Positions 12,545 through 26,274 of a stretch of 64,000 nt of DNA are shown here, piece after piece; position 1 is the first letter of the stretch; each line of letters begins with the position of its first letter. Under the pieces are notes generated by a model. It had not been told where the DNA came from, searched no databases, and was given only the letters and a program-made list of their open reading frames with translations. Origin of the DNA: Eremophila alpestris peregrina (taxonomy: Eukaryota > Chordata > Aves > Passeriformes > Alaudidae); the NCBI GenBank assembly GCA_009792885.1, contig WMCF01000018.1, positions 8,585,307 through 8,649,306 on the forward strand, read 5' to 3'. The position numbers were made by a program, and so were the translations under genes.

Positions 12545-12597
12545 CCATGAGGTATTTTGCTGAGGACATAATATGCTGTATATGAATGCTGATACAC
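12545..12597 (-). CDS. DPP6: DPP6 53-base exon, beta-propeller (exon 6)
   Basis: The exon is 53 bases: 17 codons plus GG. It reads VYQHSYTAYYVLSKIPH followed by the first two bases of a Gly codon. Human DPP6 has YQHSYTGYYVLSKIPHG here. The acceptor has an extended T-rich tract ending TTTTGCAG, and the donor is ATGG|GTAAGC. The frame joins exactly to the preceding exon (phase 0), and the exon closes in phase 2. It is too short to appear as an open frame on its own and was found by searching the minus strand for the expected continuation. It is isolated between an 18.7 kb intron and at least 12.5 kb of further intron. The next expected exon (encoding DPQSLDPPEVSN-like sequence) was not found in bases 1-12544. 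Confidence 0.95.
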
Positions 12598-15020
12598 CTG
12601 CAAAACAAAATTAAGAAAAAGACAACAACAACAAAAAAGAGATTAGTAACTGTCACCTGTGTTAATAGGGCTCGTTTTTTTTTTTGCAAAAACAGTCTAG
12701 CATTTGTGGCTGAGACACTCTTCTAAACACTTCAAAATGTGTAGTGGAAAAGAACAATGCATGAATCCAGTTAAGGCTGTTGTGTGTTTTTCATCCTGCA
12801 CTTCATTCCGGTGTTTGGCAGATCGTGCACACACCCAGATGCTCGGAGTCGTTGCCATGGCTACCAGGTCTTTGATTAAACTGGGGGCACACGGGCTCTG
12901 CCAAGGCTAAATATAGAACAGCCATTAATGAGGACACCTTGGTCAGCTGGAGACATTCTCCATCATTGTAACGAGACTCAGCGCGTGTTTATTTTCTTGC
13001 TTTATTTCCACCCAAATGAAGCAGGGAGCGGGGCTGGGGGATATCAGAGCAGGCTGTCAGGCCCCTGTCAGTCAGGAAATAAAACTGTATTGAGTCGAGG
13101 CAGAAAGTTGACCTCGTGTTTGTGTGACCTGCTAAGTTGCATCTTCATTTCAATCTGTGCTCTGTGGGCCCTGGGGAGGAGCTGGCCAGCTTGCACAGCA
13201 GCTCATCTCACTGGGGACAGTTTATTACTTATTTTCTAAGCAGTAAATAATAACACCACAGTCAGTGCCAGTGATTTAAGAGGTGGTGATTTTCCACTGG
13301 TGACAGCAGTCCCTTACAGTGATCAGAGTCAGGGCACCAGTGTGAAAGGTCTAAATGTGAATCATTTGATATGAATTTATACAGGGCGTCACTTTTTGAA
13401 ATTCTGTCCTGTTACTGTATGCAACTAACTAAATAAATATCCCAACAATCATTTCATTTGGCTTCTACTTAAATCTTTAAACCATTTTTTGCTGTCCAGC
13501 ATCTCTCAGAAAGCATCCTGTCCCAGAGGACAAAGGAGAAATTTCTTGAATACTTGATTCACCAAGCAGGTTTGATCAATTTTTTTTTTCCTAAGCTAAT
13601 CTGTTTTTGCACAAGTATATTTTTTTTATGCTTATGCCAAGAAACCATGAGATGTCCTGGATGGTGCTGCCAGCCCCAGCAGGGGCCATGCCTAGCACAT
13701 CATCAGGATCACGAGTAAGCCTGACTCACTCCCTGCCCCTCTGGAGGGCAAACCTGCACGGTGTCTGGAACAGCCCTGCAGCTTCTGGGGTCTCAGGGAA
13801 GAGGCAGAGAAACAGGAGGCACAAGTAAACACAAGGCACATCATCCTGTGAATGTCAAATCAGACTTCTCTGTTACAATTTGAAACCAACACTGAGTCCT
13901 TAACACCACTGCATGAGCCCCCTGAAAAACAGGCACAGGGGTGAAAGCACTGGATTTCTGCCTATGAAATGGAGAAACTGATGATGGATTGATGTGATTT
14001 CCTTCTTCCCTGTGCAATTCACTCCCTGCAGCACAAGGACATCATGAGGTCACATCCCCAAATCCTATCTCCTTTCAGGCATTCAGGACTCTTCACACAA
14101 GGTGATTTTCTGGTGTGTTGGTACAAGGGAAGGTCTTGGATTACAAGTGAATTCACCACAAGCCAGCATTTATTTTAGTACAAGTGTCCTTTTAGATCCA
14201 CCTGTGTCAGCTGATGTCAAATAAATTACCATTTTCTCATCCTCACCCAATCATACCAAAGAGCTCTTGAATCTTCTGATGCTGATACCTGAGCTGATGC
14301 ATGCAGCCTTAAGAGTTTATTCCAGCTTTGGTGAAGTCCTGAAACTGGTACAATTCCTTAAAGAAAAAGCACTGGAAGACTGAATCTGCCTACAGATCTG
14401 AAAAATCTGGTAATACATAGTCATTAAATACTGAGACACTTTTGTCTTCCAATATCCTGGCAGTAGGTTGGAGAAAATGATGTAGATATATAAATTCTGA
14501 TCTGAGGCTGGGACAGTTCAAGGTTATAAGCCATGCTGTGTTGTCTAATAGCAGAGACATAAGACCCCCAAAATGTGTATGAACAGATGCCTTCAGGGGA
14601 AAATTGAAAAATGTGGCAGGCTGGAGGGAAAAGAAGCAGCCAGGAAAGTTTTGAACAAGAGACCTGCTGTCACCCTTGCTTGTGGTACAGTCCCACAGCC
14701 CTGCTGGAGAGTTCAGAGCTGTCTTAGAGGCATTATTGGAGGCTGAGGCAAAACATTTTCTTTGCTGAGAGAGCTTAGGACTGAGAAAACAAAAGTTGTG
14801 TGACAATCAAAGAGCTCTTTTATTTTCTGAGTGTCATTTGTCATCATCTTGGGTCTTGGGCTAGACACTAAAATATCTCACATCAACAGTCTTCAAAGGC
14901 TTGCAGCTGGCAGAGTTCACTCACAGGAGCAAAATTTTCTCAGATAAATCCTTACACTGTGCAGATTTCCTTAAGTAAAAAAAAAGAACTACTTGTATGA
15001 GCAAAGATTTCAGAATCAGA

Positions 15021-15062
15021 CTATTAATATTACAGCTATTAATATTAATATTAATATTACAG
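15021..15062. repeat. ATTAAT-type short tandem repeat
   Basis: The block CTATTAATATTACAG is followed at once by a second version in which the TTAATA unit is repeated three times before ATTACAG. It looks like a duplicated 15-base block in which one copy expanded. Confidence 0.75.
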
Positions 15063-18000
15063 TTGTTAAGGACACAAGCACATGCAGCTCAAAAATCCCT
15101 CTCAGCACAACTATTTTAAACCTATTTGGAAAACACTCTGCCAGCAATGGTACTAAGCAGACAAGAAGCCAAGAGAAAAATCACTTTATGTCTTTCTGAG
15201 AAATTAAATGGCGAATTTCCTCTTAGACATGCAAACCAAATGAAGTTAACTGAACTTTTTGAGAGGATGACTATATTTGCTTAATATCCCTCCCAAATCT
15301 CTACTGGGATCAAGATGAATTTGGCTTTTCACTTAGCAGTAGGAAACCCTCACTGCAGGGGGAAGTGCAGGGAAGAGATGAGCATCCTTCCAAAATCCAA
15401 ACTAAGCCTCAGAGAATGGAGATGACTTAAAAGTTAGTATTCACTTCATTAAAGTGAAGTTTCTGAGGCTTGGCCACCAAAAAACCCAGCTGTATGAACT
15501 CTGTGCTCCCCTTTACTATCAAAGAATATGGTAAAAGCCATTGACTGATCTGATGCTCTCAGCCCTGATTTTTAGCTGGATTCCAGAAGCATTACAGCTC
15601 CTCTCAGCAGAGAGGCATGTTTGGAGGGAGCAGAGGTTTTGGCAATTGTTTTGCTCTGTAGACTCCATGTGTCAAAGCCATCCCACCAACTTATGTCAGA
15701 ACAGGTTTGGGAGGGCTCTGAAGGGCTCTGGGTATCACCACAATAAGGTCACAGGAGCTCCCATGCCAGCTGTCACCAACAAATGCTGTAAAAGTCATTA
15801 TGACAAAACCACTGGGCCAGAAACACTCTCCCACTGGGCTTGTCATCCCAGGTCACAGCACAGAGCTTGTTTACTTTCAATCTAAATTATGCTCTGCAAC
15901 ACGTGCATGTTTACACTGAAATCATAAAGGGACTGAGAGACAGGTGGATCTGTTCCACTGAAGTCTTGGAAAGGCAATTATCTCTCTAAAATTCAGAAGA
16001 ATGCAGGGCTAATTGCATGTGACAACACCTTGTTGTGAAGCCACTGACCTCGTTTTATGCAACCAAGAGAAGAAAGCTGGACCTGGTCAGATGACAGCAG
16101 AAATGGAACCAGTGCAGCACCTGGAGCAGCAGAGAAGGGGCATGTGCCTCTCCCATGCCACCAAATTCCAAAGGAACAGGGAGATTGTGGTTCCAGCAAG
16201 GTGTAGAAACAAAATGGAAGAAGCAATTTCTGTGCTCTGTCACTGGAGAGCAAAGTATGGTGTGAATGGTGATGTCTCCTTGGAAGCACTTGTTAAAGTG
16301 CTTTAAGGATACAGCTCCTTGTCCAGCAGGGCTTACTGAAATAGAAACTATACGTTATTTAACATAGGGTGGATTTGGACTCATTTATTCACTGTGACTC
16401 TTCATGTACTTTACATTAGAATCCACAGCTCTTGTTTTTGCCCCAGAGTAACTGCAGGAATATGTGACACATATCCAAGAAGTTTGTGAAATGGGTTTCC
16501 AGCACCTTATGGCTGGGATGAAAGATTGCACTACCTGCTGAGTTTATCAGAAAAGCATAAAAAAAAAAAAGAGTTTAGTTTACACTTCCATCTCCTCTGT
16601 CTGTCCATTTCTGTCTCACTTTGTGGGCTGATGCCAGGCCAGCACCAGCAATAATCAACATTTATGCAAGGCTTTCTTTAATGTTTGCATGACAAGGTGC
16701 TGAATCAATACAAAGAAGGGGCATCTCATTTCAGGGAGGTTTACAAAGAAAGGGGGGAAAAGCCCTTAGAAGAAGGTTCCCCAAATCAACTCAATCCACT
16801 CATCTTTCTGCAGGCTTTTCTACCAAAACAGCTGATTTAGGGTCTTACCACCCAGTGTATAAAACAGCTCATGGATTTGGGATTAAACCCAGGTGGACTG
16901 GCTGCCAAGAGCTCATGATTGTTACTTACTTGATAAATAGAGGAATAAAACATGCTTTGCATCCATTTTCTAAATGGCTCCATAGAGCCACCTGGCCCTT
17001 CATACAGTAGTGTTATTTACATTAAAGAATTACCCAGAAAACTCACAAAAAAAATCCCATAAAATTTAGAGCTCACAAGGGACCAGTACAGGGCAGAGCT
17101 GTTTGCAGCTTGCAAGGCTAAATACAAAATTTCCAGTGTTTAGTGCCTTTCTTTGTCAGGAATCACACATTTATTCCAAAAAGCCATCCCAGTGCTCCCA
17201 AATAAAAAATGAACACACCTAATAGTTGTCAGAAAGAAAAGGGTATAACTGTTTGCTAAAGCCTGAAAATAGCAAGAATATATTTTAATGTGATTAATCA
17301 CAAAGCACTCAGGATTTATCTGCGTAAAATGACTGATTTTTTATTCTGTAACAATAAAGTATATCAGCAAACAAGAGCTCCCCTCAGGATTCTGAACAGA
17401 CCCTGGTTTTCTTGAGAATGTATCTGCTTTTACACTGTGTAGTAAGACAGTAAAAATATATCACAAGTGGCTGATGAAACAGGAACTGCCAGATCCATTA
17501 AAAGGGTTTCCCACAAAGAGTCTCTAAAAAGACATTTGCTGGAAATAGATTATACAGCCCATTTTCCTACTTATGCTGTGAGCAGACAAATCCCCAGATG
17601 CACATGTGAGTGTCAAAACAGATTGAATAATCCCAAACATTTGACATAATTACATATTCCACCTTTCAAAATGGTCCTGGCGCCCTTAAACAGCAACTAA
17701 AACTGTGATGCAAAATATGCAGGTAAAAGATGATTTGCCATTTGGCCTTTAGTATCTGTGATATTTAACCAGGCTCTGAAGCTGACAGAGTAACAGGGAA
17801 AAGAGAATAAAGTAGAATGCAGGGAGGCTGCTGCTGTGCACTGGCAAATAGCTCATGTGTTTTGTGCCTTGTTTTCTCACAATGGCATGAAAGGGAGGGG
17901 AAAACAAGTTCAGGAGGAAAACACCAAGCAAACATTAGCCAGAGGTTGTGCTTCCTTCTCCTGCATGGACATGCCATGTGTGTAAAGGACACCACACTGC

Positions 18001-19399
18001 CACATGGATCCTTCTATTGCTCAGTCCCCAAAAAGCCAATCTGATGCTCACAGCGTAACTGTGTTGTTCATACAGATCTTCCAGGAGAGAAAAGGATAAT
18101 TGTTTGACTAAAAATACATCACTGGCATAATCTGTTCTGGTAGTCTGTGGAGGATTAAAGCAGATTGCTGTACCTGTTTGCAGAATATTCTGTATCTTTT
18201 ATGAACATTAAAAACTGAATTTTAACTCGATGTGTCGACATCATTTGCCCTGGTCAAAATTCTTTATGATACCATTGGTTTCAGTACAGAACCCTTCTGT
18301 TCTGCTGAGAAGAAATCCTTCTTTTGCCATTTCATGTTGAACTGGCCCTCCAAAGGAATGAAAAATCCATTCCTGTACCTGACCACCAACTTCTGTGTCA
18401 TGCTTTATTCAGTTTTTGTGCTTTCATTCTCCCCTCTGTTTGTGATTTAGACCACAGGGGGTTACCTCTGTCTGAGGCATGGTTGGTAAATGGTCTTTTC
18501 AGTGTTTCCCTGGGTGGAGACAGAATGGTCAGCAGTGTTCTCCTCAGCCCAACTATTTTTGCAAAGGGTTTTATTTTTATTGCTAATAGGCACTCCATAG
18601 TAACCAGCCTGGAATTAGATTCTCTCAGAAACATCATGCTATCTTTTCCTTTTGTGTCACTGCAATAAAATAGAAAAACCACCAAAATCCATACTGGTAT
18701 TTTGTACCATGCACTCACTGAATCTTGATTGCTTGCAAGAACAAAACAAATCAATAAAGCCATATAATCTGAGGTGTCTTCAACATTCTCACCTTTCAGA
18801 TTCATTGTGATGCTGACCTATTTTGCTTTCTTCTGAGACAGCATATTCTCTTTTGTCCCTGCATTGAATTATCCCTTTGTACTTTATCCCTTCTCCAGTA
18901 ATGCTCCTCCCATGCTGTGTCAACCTCCTTGTACAGCCCTCTAAGGAGCTCTGCCCATTTCTCTTCGTGCTTCTAATAAATTAGAGAACCCATAATGAAA
19001 TGCTATCAACGAGCATTTCCTGAGCACTGGTTCAGCTGTCAGCCAATAGCCCACAGCTGTCATCAGACACCTGATTTGGGATGCTCTTACCCACAGTGCT
19101 GTATGCAGCTGATCAGCCACGTGTGTGATGTGCACACAGTCACAAAAAGCCACTCTGGCACTGCTGGGACTCTCCAGGACACTCTGGGGAGCTCAGGGGA
19201 GGGCAGAGATGGGGGAAATGGGTCTGGGCAAGAAAGATGATGAGAAGGGGTTTCTGAATCAACCAACATAACAGAGAATTTGGCCACTGGTGTTATGATT
19301 GTCTCTGTATTCCAGAGGAATCAATTTAACATTTGTGCAAAAGGAGGAGGATATATACTTGGAGAATCCATGTATTAGAGTTGTTAAGGAAAGTAAACC

Positions 19400-19415
19400 T
19401 TTTTTTTTTTTTTTT
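19400..19415. repeat. T homopolymer, 16 bases
   Basis: A run of 16 T on the plus strand (poly-A on the DPP6 sense strand). No retroposon body is recognisable next to it. Confidence 0.8.
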
Positions 19416-20530
19416 GTGAAGAGGAGGGAAGGAACCTGACCCAGCAGTGTAGCTGTGCCTGGGCGGGGTGACACTAACCTGTCAGTGCCTCAGAGAGAGC
19501 CAGTGGGTCTGTGCCTCATCTCAGTCACACCAGAGAGGGTCAGGAGCTGCTCCACTCATACCCAGAGTCACAGGAAATTAGCAACTGGGTGTCTCCAGAG
19601 CCAGGAAGGAACTTCAGCATTTGATTTGGAAAAAGGAAGTAATACAAGGGCAGTGGATCACCAGGAGGTGTCTCTATTTTGCAAAACTTTTAACCATTTC
19701 ATCTCTTAAGACTGAAAATTAGATCATTGTTGTTTAAAGGACAGCCAGGACAGCTCTGCAGCCAGGCAGAGCTGTGAATGCCCTGCCACCAGCACCACAG
19801 AGGCTTCCCTGGAGAACAATCTCACATCAAGGTGACATCAGGGAGGGACAGCACGTTCCTGCCATGGGGACTTGCATTTTGGAAGCATTTCTAATGCAAG
19901 CTGCAGCTGACTGTGGCAGGGTCATGTGCCACAGGCAGCACACACAGTATGTAAATCTCTCCCACAAACATACAGAGGCTGTGCTGGGATTAGAAACTGA
20001 TTTTCCAAGCTCCACACCAAAGTTCTCTGAAGCATCAAAGCCAAGGAGTTATTCCTTTGCAAATAATCTCATCTCCAGTTTGCAAAACAACCGTAAATAA
20101 AGTGTGATGGCAACATCCCCCACAGTAATGGATGGACTGCCACGTTGTAAGAGAATGCTGCTAATTCACCTTCCACCAACTGATTATCTATCTTGGCTGT
20201 TTCATGAGAATAATTCTTTATTAAAAGATTAGTTTTCAAATTACACTTTTGAGAGCCTTATCCTGCTGACAAGGCCAAAAGGGAATTTCGAGGCTTGAGG
20301 ATTTATGGCTCTGTGATGGCAGCAGAGTGGAGGGGATGCTCATTTTTGTTACAAATGCAGCTCCAGAAGCAGCTCAGGCCACAGGTATTAACATCCAGCT
20401 CGTGTGCCAGCTCTCACCCCTCAGAGAGCCTTAATCCAATCTGCCAACTGCTGCTGCACTCCAACACAGCTCTGCCCTGCCAGGCAATTACAAAAGGCTC
20501 CTTTTGCTCCCGAGCCACCTGTCCCTCCCT

Positions 20531-20594
20531 GGCACCACAGAGCCCTTGCAGTCACTGCCTTAAAGGGCACCACAAAGCCCTTAAAGTCACTGCT
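20531..20594. repeat. Imperfect two-copy tandem duplication, period 35
   Basis: A 29-base segment beginning GGCACCACAGAGCCCTT at 20531 recurs at 20566 as GGCACCACAAAGCCCTT. By eye 25 of the 29 positions agree. The copies are separated by six bases, TTAAAG. Confidence 0.75.
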
Positions 20595-21096
20595 GCATTT
20601 TTAACTGGTGAATCAAATGGGAGGTGCAAAGCCCTCTGTAGGATTTCTGCACCAGCCTCTGTGCACTTGTTGATGCTCAGGTTATTGGGAAGTAGCTGCA
20701 ATGAAGTTACAAAGAATTATGAATGAGGGTTATCAGTAATGAGCTCATTCTTTTGTTGATCTTTTTAAATTTTCTATCAATTTTCACATCACAGATGTAA
20801 ACTCCCAGGTTTCCCCTCCCCACCCTCTATTCAGAAACTTGGAAATGAGATTGAAATTCTCTAGTACACAGTTGTGATTCTAACACACCCAACAATGTAT
20901 CTAAGGAAAAGAAGTAAAAAATGAACAAACATTATTATGTGTTACGAGTTCAAAAGTAGCCTGAGGCCAAATAAAAGTTTTAGAAGGAGATAGCAATTAT
21001 CCCAAATCCAAGAAACATAGGACACCTTCATATCCATACAAACACACCCACAGAAACACACAACCATGATTCTCTAGGAACATTTGGGATCATAAT

Positions 21097-21150
21097 AATT
21101 GCTGTATTGGGCCAGACCCAAAGTCCATCCAGTTCACTACCCTGGCCCAA
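21097..21150. mobile_element. Possible ancient CR1/L3-like scrap
   Basis: GCTGTATTGGGCCAGACCCA followed by AAGTCCATCCAG resembles a phrase common in old CR1/L3-type elements of turtles and birds (TACTGGGTCAGACC...GGTCCATCTAG). Only about 50 bases match, so orientation and family are uncertain. Confidence 0.4.
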
Positions 21151-22847
21151 AGCCAGTTCAGACAGAAGACTTTAGAGTTACCTGATTTACAGACATCCTT
21201 TCCCAAAATACTTTCCCAGGCTCTTGCACTTTGCAGCTTGGAGTGCCTCTCTTGGCAGCTGTCTGCCTTGAGGGATGTCCCTGCCACTGACCTCTCCAGT
21301 CTTTCTTCACAACATTTACCCTTTTTGCACCTACAAACCCATGCAGCAACTCCCTTTTCCCAGACAATGGTGCCAAAAGCTTGTGTGGGGTATGATTCCT
21401 CTTTCATGTTTATTTTAGCCTTAGAATTACACCCTGAGTTATATTGTTTACAGAGGCAGCCCAGGATAGCTGGTGGAGATGGGAGTTCACAGGGTTCACA
21501 TCCATGTTCACTTGACTGACTCTCACCTTCCTTGTCTTTGGAGTCAAAAATCTGAGGGCTGAAGGACAGCATGAGAAAGCAGTGCTTCATGCAGCTTTTA
21601 ATGGAACATTACATAATGCCTTCTTTCAAAGAAACATTTCTTGAGCTGTGTGGACACTGACTGTCGAAATATTCTAAGAGCCCTTTTTTGGTGAAGTTTA
21701 TAAAGCAAATGGTAAAGTTTTGTAGCAATTAGGTGAGAAGCAAGCCATGAAAATATGCTGAATGCTTAGTATATCTATTTAATTTATTCATTTAAAAATA
21801 TTTTTCTTTAGAGGCAGAAATTAACAACTCCAGAACCACAACATATTTTCTTTCTATTAAAATTTACTCTTAGCATGTAAAAATTGTTTTTTTCTACTGT
21901 AGGAGTAGAAAAAATGTGAGTACTACAGAGAAGTTAGCACTGGCATTGAAATTATGAAAGTTGGTTTGAGGCTCAGGGCACTTTTAGAAGACTCAGAGAA
22001 AAGAAACTGAAACAAGAAAGATGAGCTCATTAGAATAAGTTAGAAAGCAACAGTTTAAATGCAATGAAGTGGATGTGAAAGAAATGAAAATACTCAGATG
22101 TATGCTAGGAACCTTGGTCAAAAATCCTGTCCCCGCTCAGTGACAGATTCATTTTCCAGTTCCATATGAGATCAGAAGACTCAGAGCTGTATCTCAGTGT
22201 ACACACAGATCTAATTCACTGGAGGAGACAATTCTACGTTCTGACATGAAGAAAACAAACTGAAATCACACAGAAGGCAGGCTGACATTTTACGTGTTAT
22301 CTTTGTGATGCTGAGGGCGACTTGCACGGGGTAAATGGTGTGTGGTGATGTTGAGCATCTCTTTGGGAAGCAGGGGGAGAGCAAAGGAAGGAGCACAGAA
22401 CCTGCCCTGCTCCTTGCCTGCTGCAGAACCCTTCACAGCACTGCCACCAACAGCATCACTCTTCCACTCCAGCACACAGAAATGTGAGGATTCATGCATT
22501 TGAAGACATGACCAAAGCCCTGTGATTCCTGTCCCTTCTCATGAAAGAGCTTCTCCTGAGCAGAGAATAGAAGAAAAAAGAATAGAACATTCCATCTTCA
22601 AATCTGGGCCATTAGCTGCCCAAGGAGGAACATTAATTATTGGTTTTAACATGGAGCTGGTAAAAGCAGAGTTCTGCAGGCAGTTCAAGAGATAAAAGGC
22701 ACTTGGTGAGGGTAAACACAGAGAGCCACACACTGCTTGGATTTAGGCATCTACCTTGGCTAAAGAGGAGAACATTTGCATCAGAAGATTTGCACTCCTG
22801 ACTGCAGGAACTTCATTGGAGTGCCTTGCATTGCAAGAGCCGTTTTT

Positions 22848-22862
22848 CCAGAAGAGGGCACT
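22848..22862 (+). promoter_or_regulatory. Candidate CTCF-binding site
   Basis: CCAGAAGAGGGCACT matches 14 of 15 positions of CCASYAGRKGGCRSY (A where Y is expected). It has the same orientation as the motif at 8017. It is a candidate only. Confidence 0.4.
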
Positions 22863-24390
22863 AAGTATGTATTTTTTTACTATTTCAGAGATTAAAAATT
22901 AAAAAAAAAAAAATAAAGGACTGTAAATCAGAAGAATTAGATTATAGACTGCTTCATATGTTTCTGCAGGGACACCAGAATTAAATTCTTTCTAGTTTTG
23001 CTTTCTGAAGCTTTTTAGATCACAGTTGTTTTCTCATTTTGTATGCTATTCCTCATTTATTTCTTTCCTTAACATTTTAAAATAACCACCTATACTTATT
23101 AAGACCCAGGATGTTAATTTTCCCCAAAAACTTAGGAAGCAAATTTATGCTAAAAAGCAGGAACTAATTTCTAATGTAATTCTGAAGCCTCTCCATGTTT
23201 CAAGGAATCTAATTATTTGTTAGATCTTAATTTCATTCAATAATTTTCATACTGGCATTCATTTCCTTCCTCAAAAGCAAAGTTACCCCATGTTTCACTA
23301 GGATAGATTCCCCTACAAGTGCAAGAAAGAAAACTGTGATTATTTTAATGCTGCCCATCTGATTTTGACTGTCTAGGAAACCTTGTACATTATCTTATGA
23401 AGGCTTTATTTAAAAACAAATTTCAATTTATTTTTAGGATATTTTGTGAATCTTATTAGGACATTGATCTCTACTAGTTTGTTCAAGTTAGGTCATCTAT
23501 ACACTCAGGAAAGGAAGCAGAATGAGAAATATAACCTTACACAAGCTAAGAAAAAGTGGTTATTTTTCTATCATAGTGTTTTGCCTTGAGGCTTTTTTAT
23601 TTTTCCTTCCCTGCTTGATGAAAATCTCATTTACTAAAGAAAATATTTACAGAGGAAGACTGCTGATAGCTGATACTGATATATAATACACCTATGTACT
23701 TTTGCATGACAGGCTAATTATTTCTGAGTTTTGATGCTCCTCTGGTCTTCCCTGGAACTGTGGACTTGATTTTCAGTTCAGTGATGTGTATCTGTGCCTG
23801 TGGATAAATGCAGGATACAGTTTATTGGCCTTTGCTACATAAGCAAGGCTGTCCAGCTTAGTCTGAAAAACAATTTTGCACTCAGTCATGTTTGTGCAAT
23901 TCCTGTTGAAGTCTCCCAGCTCTATTCAGGAGGCTTCAGGTTTAGTTCTAATTCAATTTATCTGCATTATTAGGAGAACAGCAAGGGTTTAATCCATTGT
24001 TTTTAACAGGAAAGCAGTTAAAGCTCAGCAGCTGAAGTCAGCAGACTCCGTTTTTAATGCTCTGCATTTCATGGAGACTCAGTAAGAAATTGGGGTTTGG
24101 TGCAATTTTACCAAAACCAATGCCATGTAGGGAGCAGGCACCAGCAAAACTGGAGTGTGGGGATGGGGGACTGCAGCCTGGGCTGAGCTTTGCTTCCCAG
24201 CTCATGCAGACACATCCTGTTGTGTTTCATGAACACACCCAGACCATCATTTCAGAAACACAGACTCACCCCTGGGAACATCCCCCAAAACCAGGGAGCA
24301 ATAGGGCTAAAAATCTGGTGTCCAGTGTGGTTTTATTGTTGGCCCAGGGAAGAGCTGCAGGGCCTAAATCACCAGTGGCTGCCAAAGATA

Positions 24391-24478
24391 AATCATAGAG
24401 TGGGTTGGGCTGGGAGATCATCCAGTTCCAACCTCTCTGCTGTGGGCAGGGACACCTTCTCCTAGTCCAGGTTCCTTC
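24391..24478 (-). mobile_element. CR1 LINE 3' fragment
   Basis: AATCATAGAGTGGGTTGGGC, then GATCATCCAGTTCCAACC and GTGGGCAGGGACACCTTCTC, is the reverse complement of the CR1 3' end. About 90 bases are preserved. Confidence 0.87.
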
Positions 24479-26274
24479 AATTCCAGCCATTCCTCCTTGC
24501 TGACACACAGTGCCTATCCTTTCCCTTTCATTAAGAATGGAAAACAAAGTATGCAGACTTTTTTCATTTCACTTTTTTCCCCCCAGTTTCTACCGAGTCA
24601 CAATGACAGACCCTCAATTTTAAATAAGAACCCATTGCCCCGTGGCTCAAGGATCCTAACTACCAGAATGTCCCTACAGGATATTTGTTCAGGTTCCTAG
24701 CCCCCTCTAACTTCTTGTTTAAACTATTTTTTTTTCTCATTAAATGAAGCTTTTCCAAAGCAGAATTGCTATCAAAACCAAAGAACCATTCAGGCTACAT
24801 AAAGGAACACAGTTTGTGCTGGAACCTTGTCAGGATTTCAAATGAGCCATGAGGGTCCTCCAAAGCAAATAAAGAATAGGTTGGACCTGTTTTCTTCATC
24901 TGTTTTAGTCCAAGATTGCCCCTGAAATTTAGCAACCTGAAATTAGTTTCTGTAGTTTCTCCCTCAAAAGGAAACTCTGGGATTAAACTTGTCTGTAATT
25001 ATTACTCCACTGGCCTGTAACTGTGTCCAAAATTTCTATTCTAAACAAGCAATGGGACAGAAATTGGTGGAGTGTTGACTGCAGAGCAGGAAGAACAAAT
25101 ATTCTCACCATTTGATAACATGTTTATTGCTCAGTTAAAGTGGGTATCCACCCTCCTATAGTAAGAACTCTTAATTTTATAAGCATTTTCAGCAGAGATT
25201 TGGCATCCAAAGGGCCCTGCTGCTGAGGACACCTGAGAGGGGAGTGTTTGCACAACTCTGTAATAGAGTTTTGAAAACCCATGGATCCTCTGAGGGTTGT
25301 GTGGCAAACTTCCTCTCTCTCTGTGCCACTGCAGATACCAAACGTTAATGAGCCTGAAACAATTAGTGATACCAACACATGACAGCACTCTGGGACATCT
25401 GACAGAGATATTGCTACTTCTGCCTGCTCTGAGATTCACAGGTAGGAAAAGCTCCCAGCTGCTGAGGTTCCATGTCTCAGCATCTTTGGTTTACTCAGTG
25501 AAAGCTGGCCATGAAGAGCTGATCTCCTGGCTTAGACAGACTCCCCCAGGTTGGACAGAAAAGCAAATGGGAGTGTGGAAATGTTTTTGAATCAACCTTC
25601 TGTGATGCCTGTGAAAATTTTGTTTTGTCTGTCTTGTTGAAAACAGCAGATGAAGGAATTTCACGGTGGGTTTGAGATTGGAAAAGATGGGCTGTCTTTC
25701 ACAGAGACCAGATTCACAATTAAAAATTACCACAACAATCTCCTTTTAAAATCAAATATTGCCTTTAAGTGTTGTCAAACAATAGCTGCTGCTTCAGCTT
25801 CAAATCCAAAGTAAATTATCACCCACAAAATTAACCTCTTCTGTGCTCTTGGCACATTCTTGTTAACAAAACACTTGTGGACACACTGGCCTTAGCTTTA
25901 GTCATGTAAATGTGGCACTGGAGCACTGCTGTTCTACCACAAAGAGGTTAAACAGCACTTATCAAACAAGGTTATTCACACCACTGATCTTGGTTGTTAA
26001 AATTATATCATTTGAAACAGGATCTGTAAGAAGAAGGAGAAGGAAAGGTGGTCCCCACCCTCAGCCCTGCAGCCCCAAAACAACCTCACTGAAAGCCCAC
26101 ACAGGCACACTCATAAAAATGCTGCCATTTTCAGAAGCTGTGAGCAGTTTATTGAAATATTAAAGATTAGCTGAATGGTATTAATATTATTTATCCTATG
26201 GGAAGTAACTAAAGACGTTGCTTTCCTGAAAATTTAGCAAATTATCAGATTTGATGAGTGGCTGGCCTATGTGT

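Noticed and set aside
16875..16910. GGGATTAAACCCAGGTGGAC as a MIR 3' fragment
   Set aside because: Only about 20 bases resemble MIR, and the flanking sequence does not continue the match.
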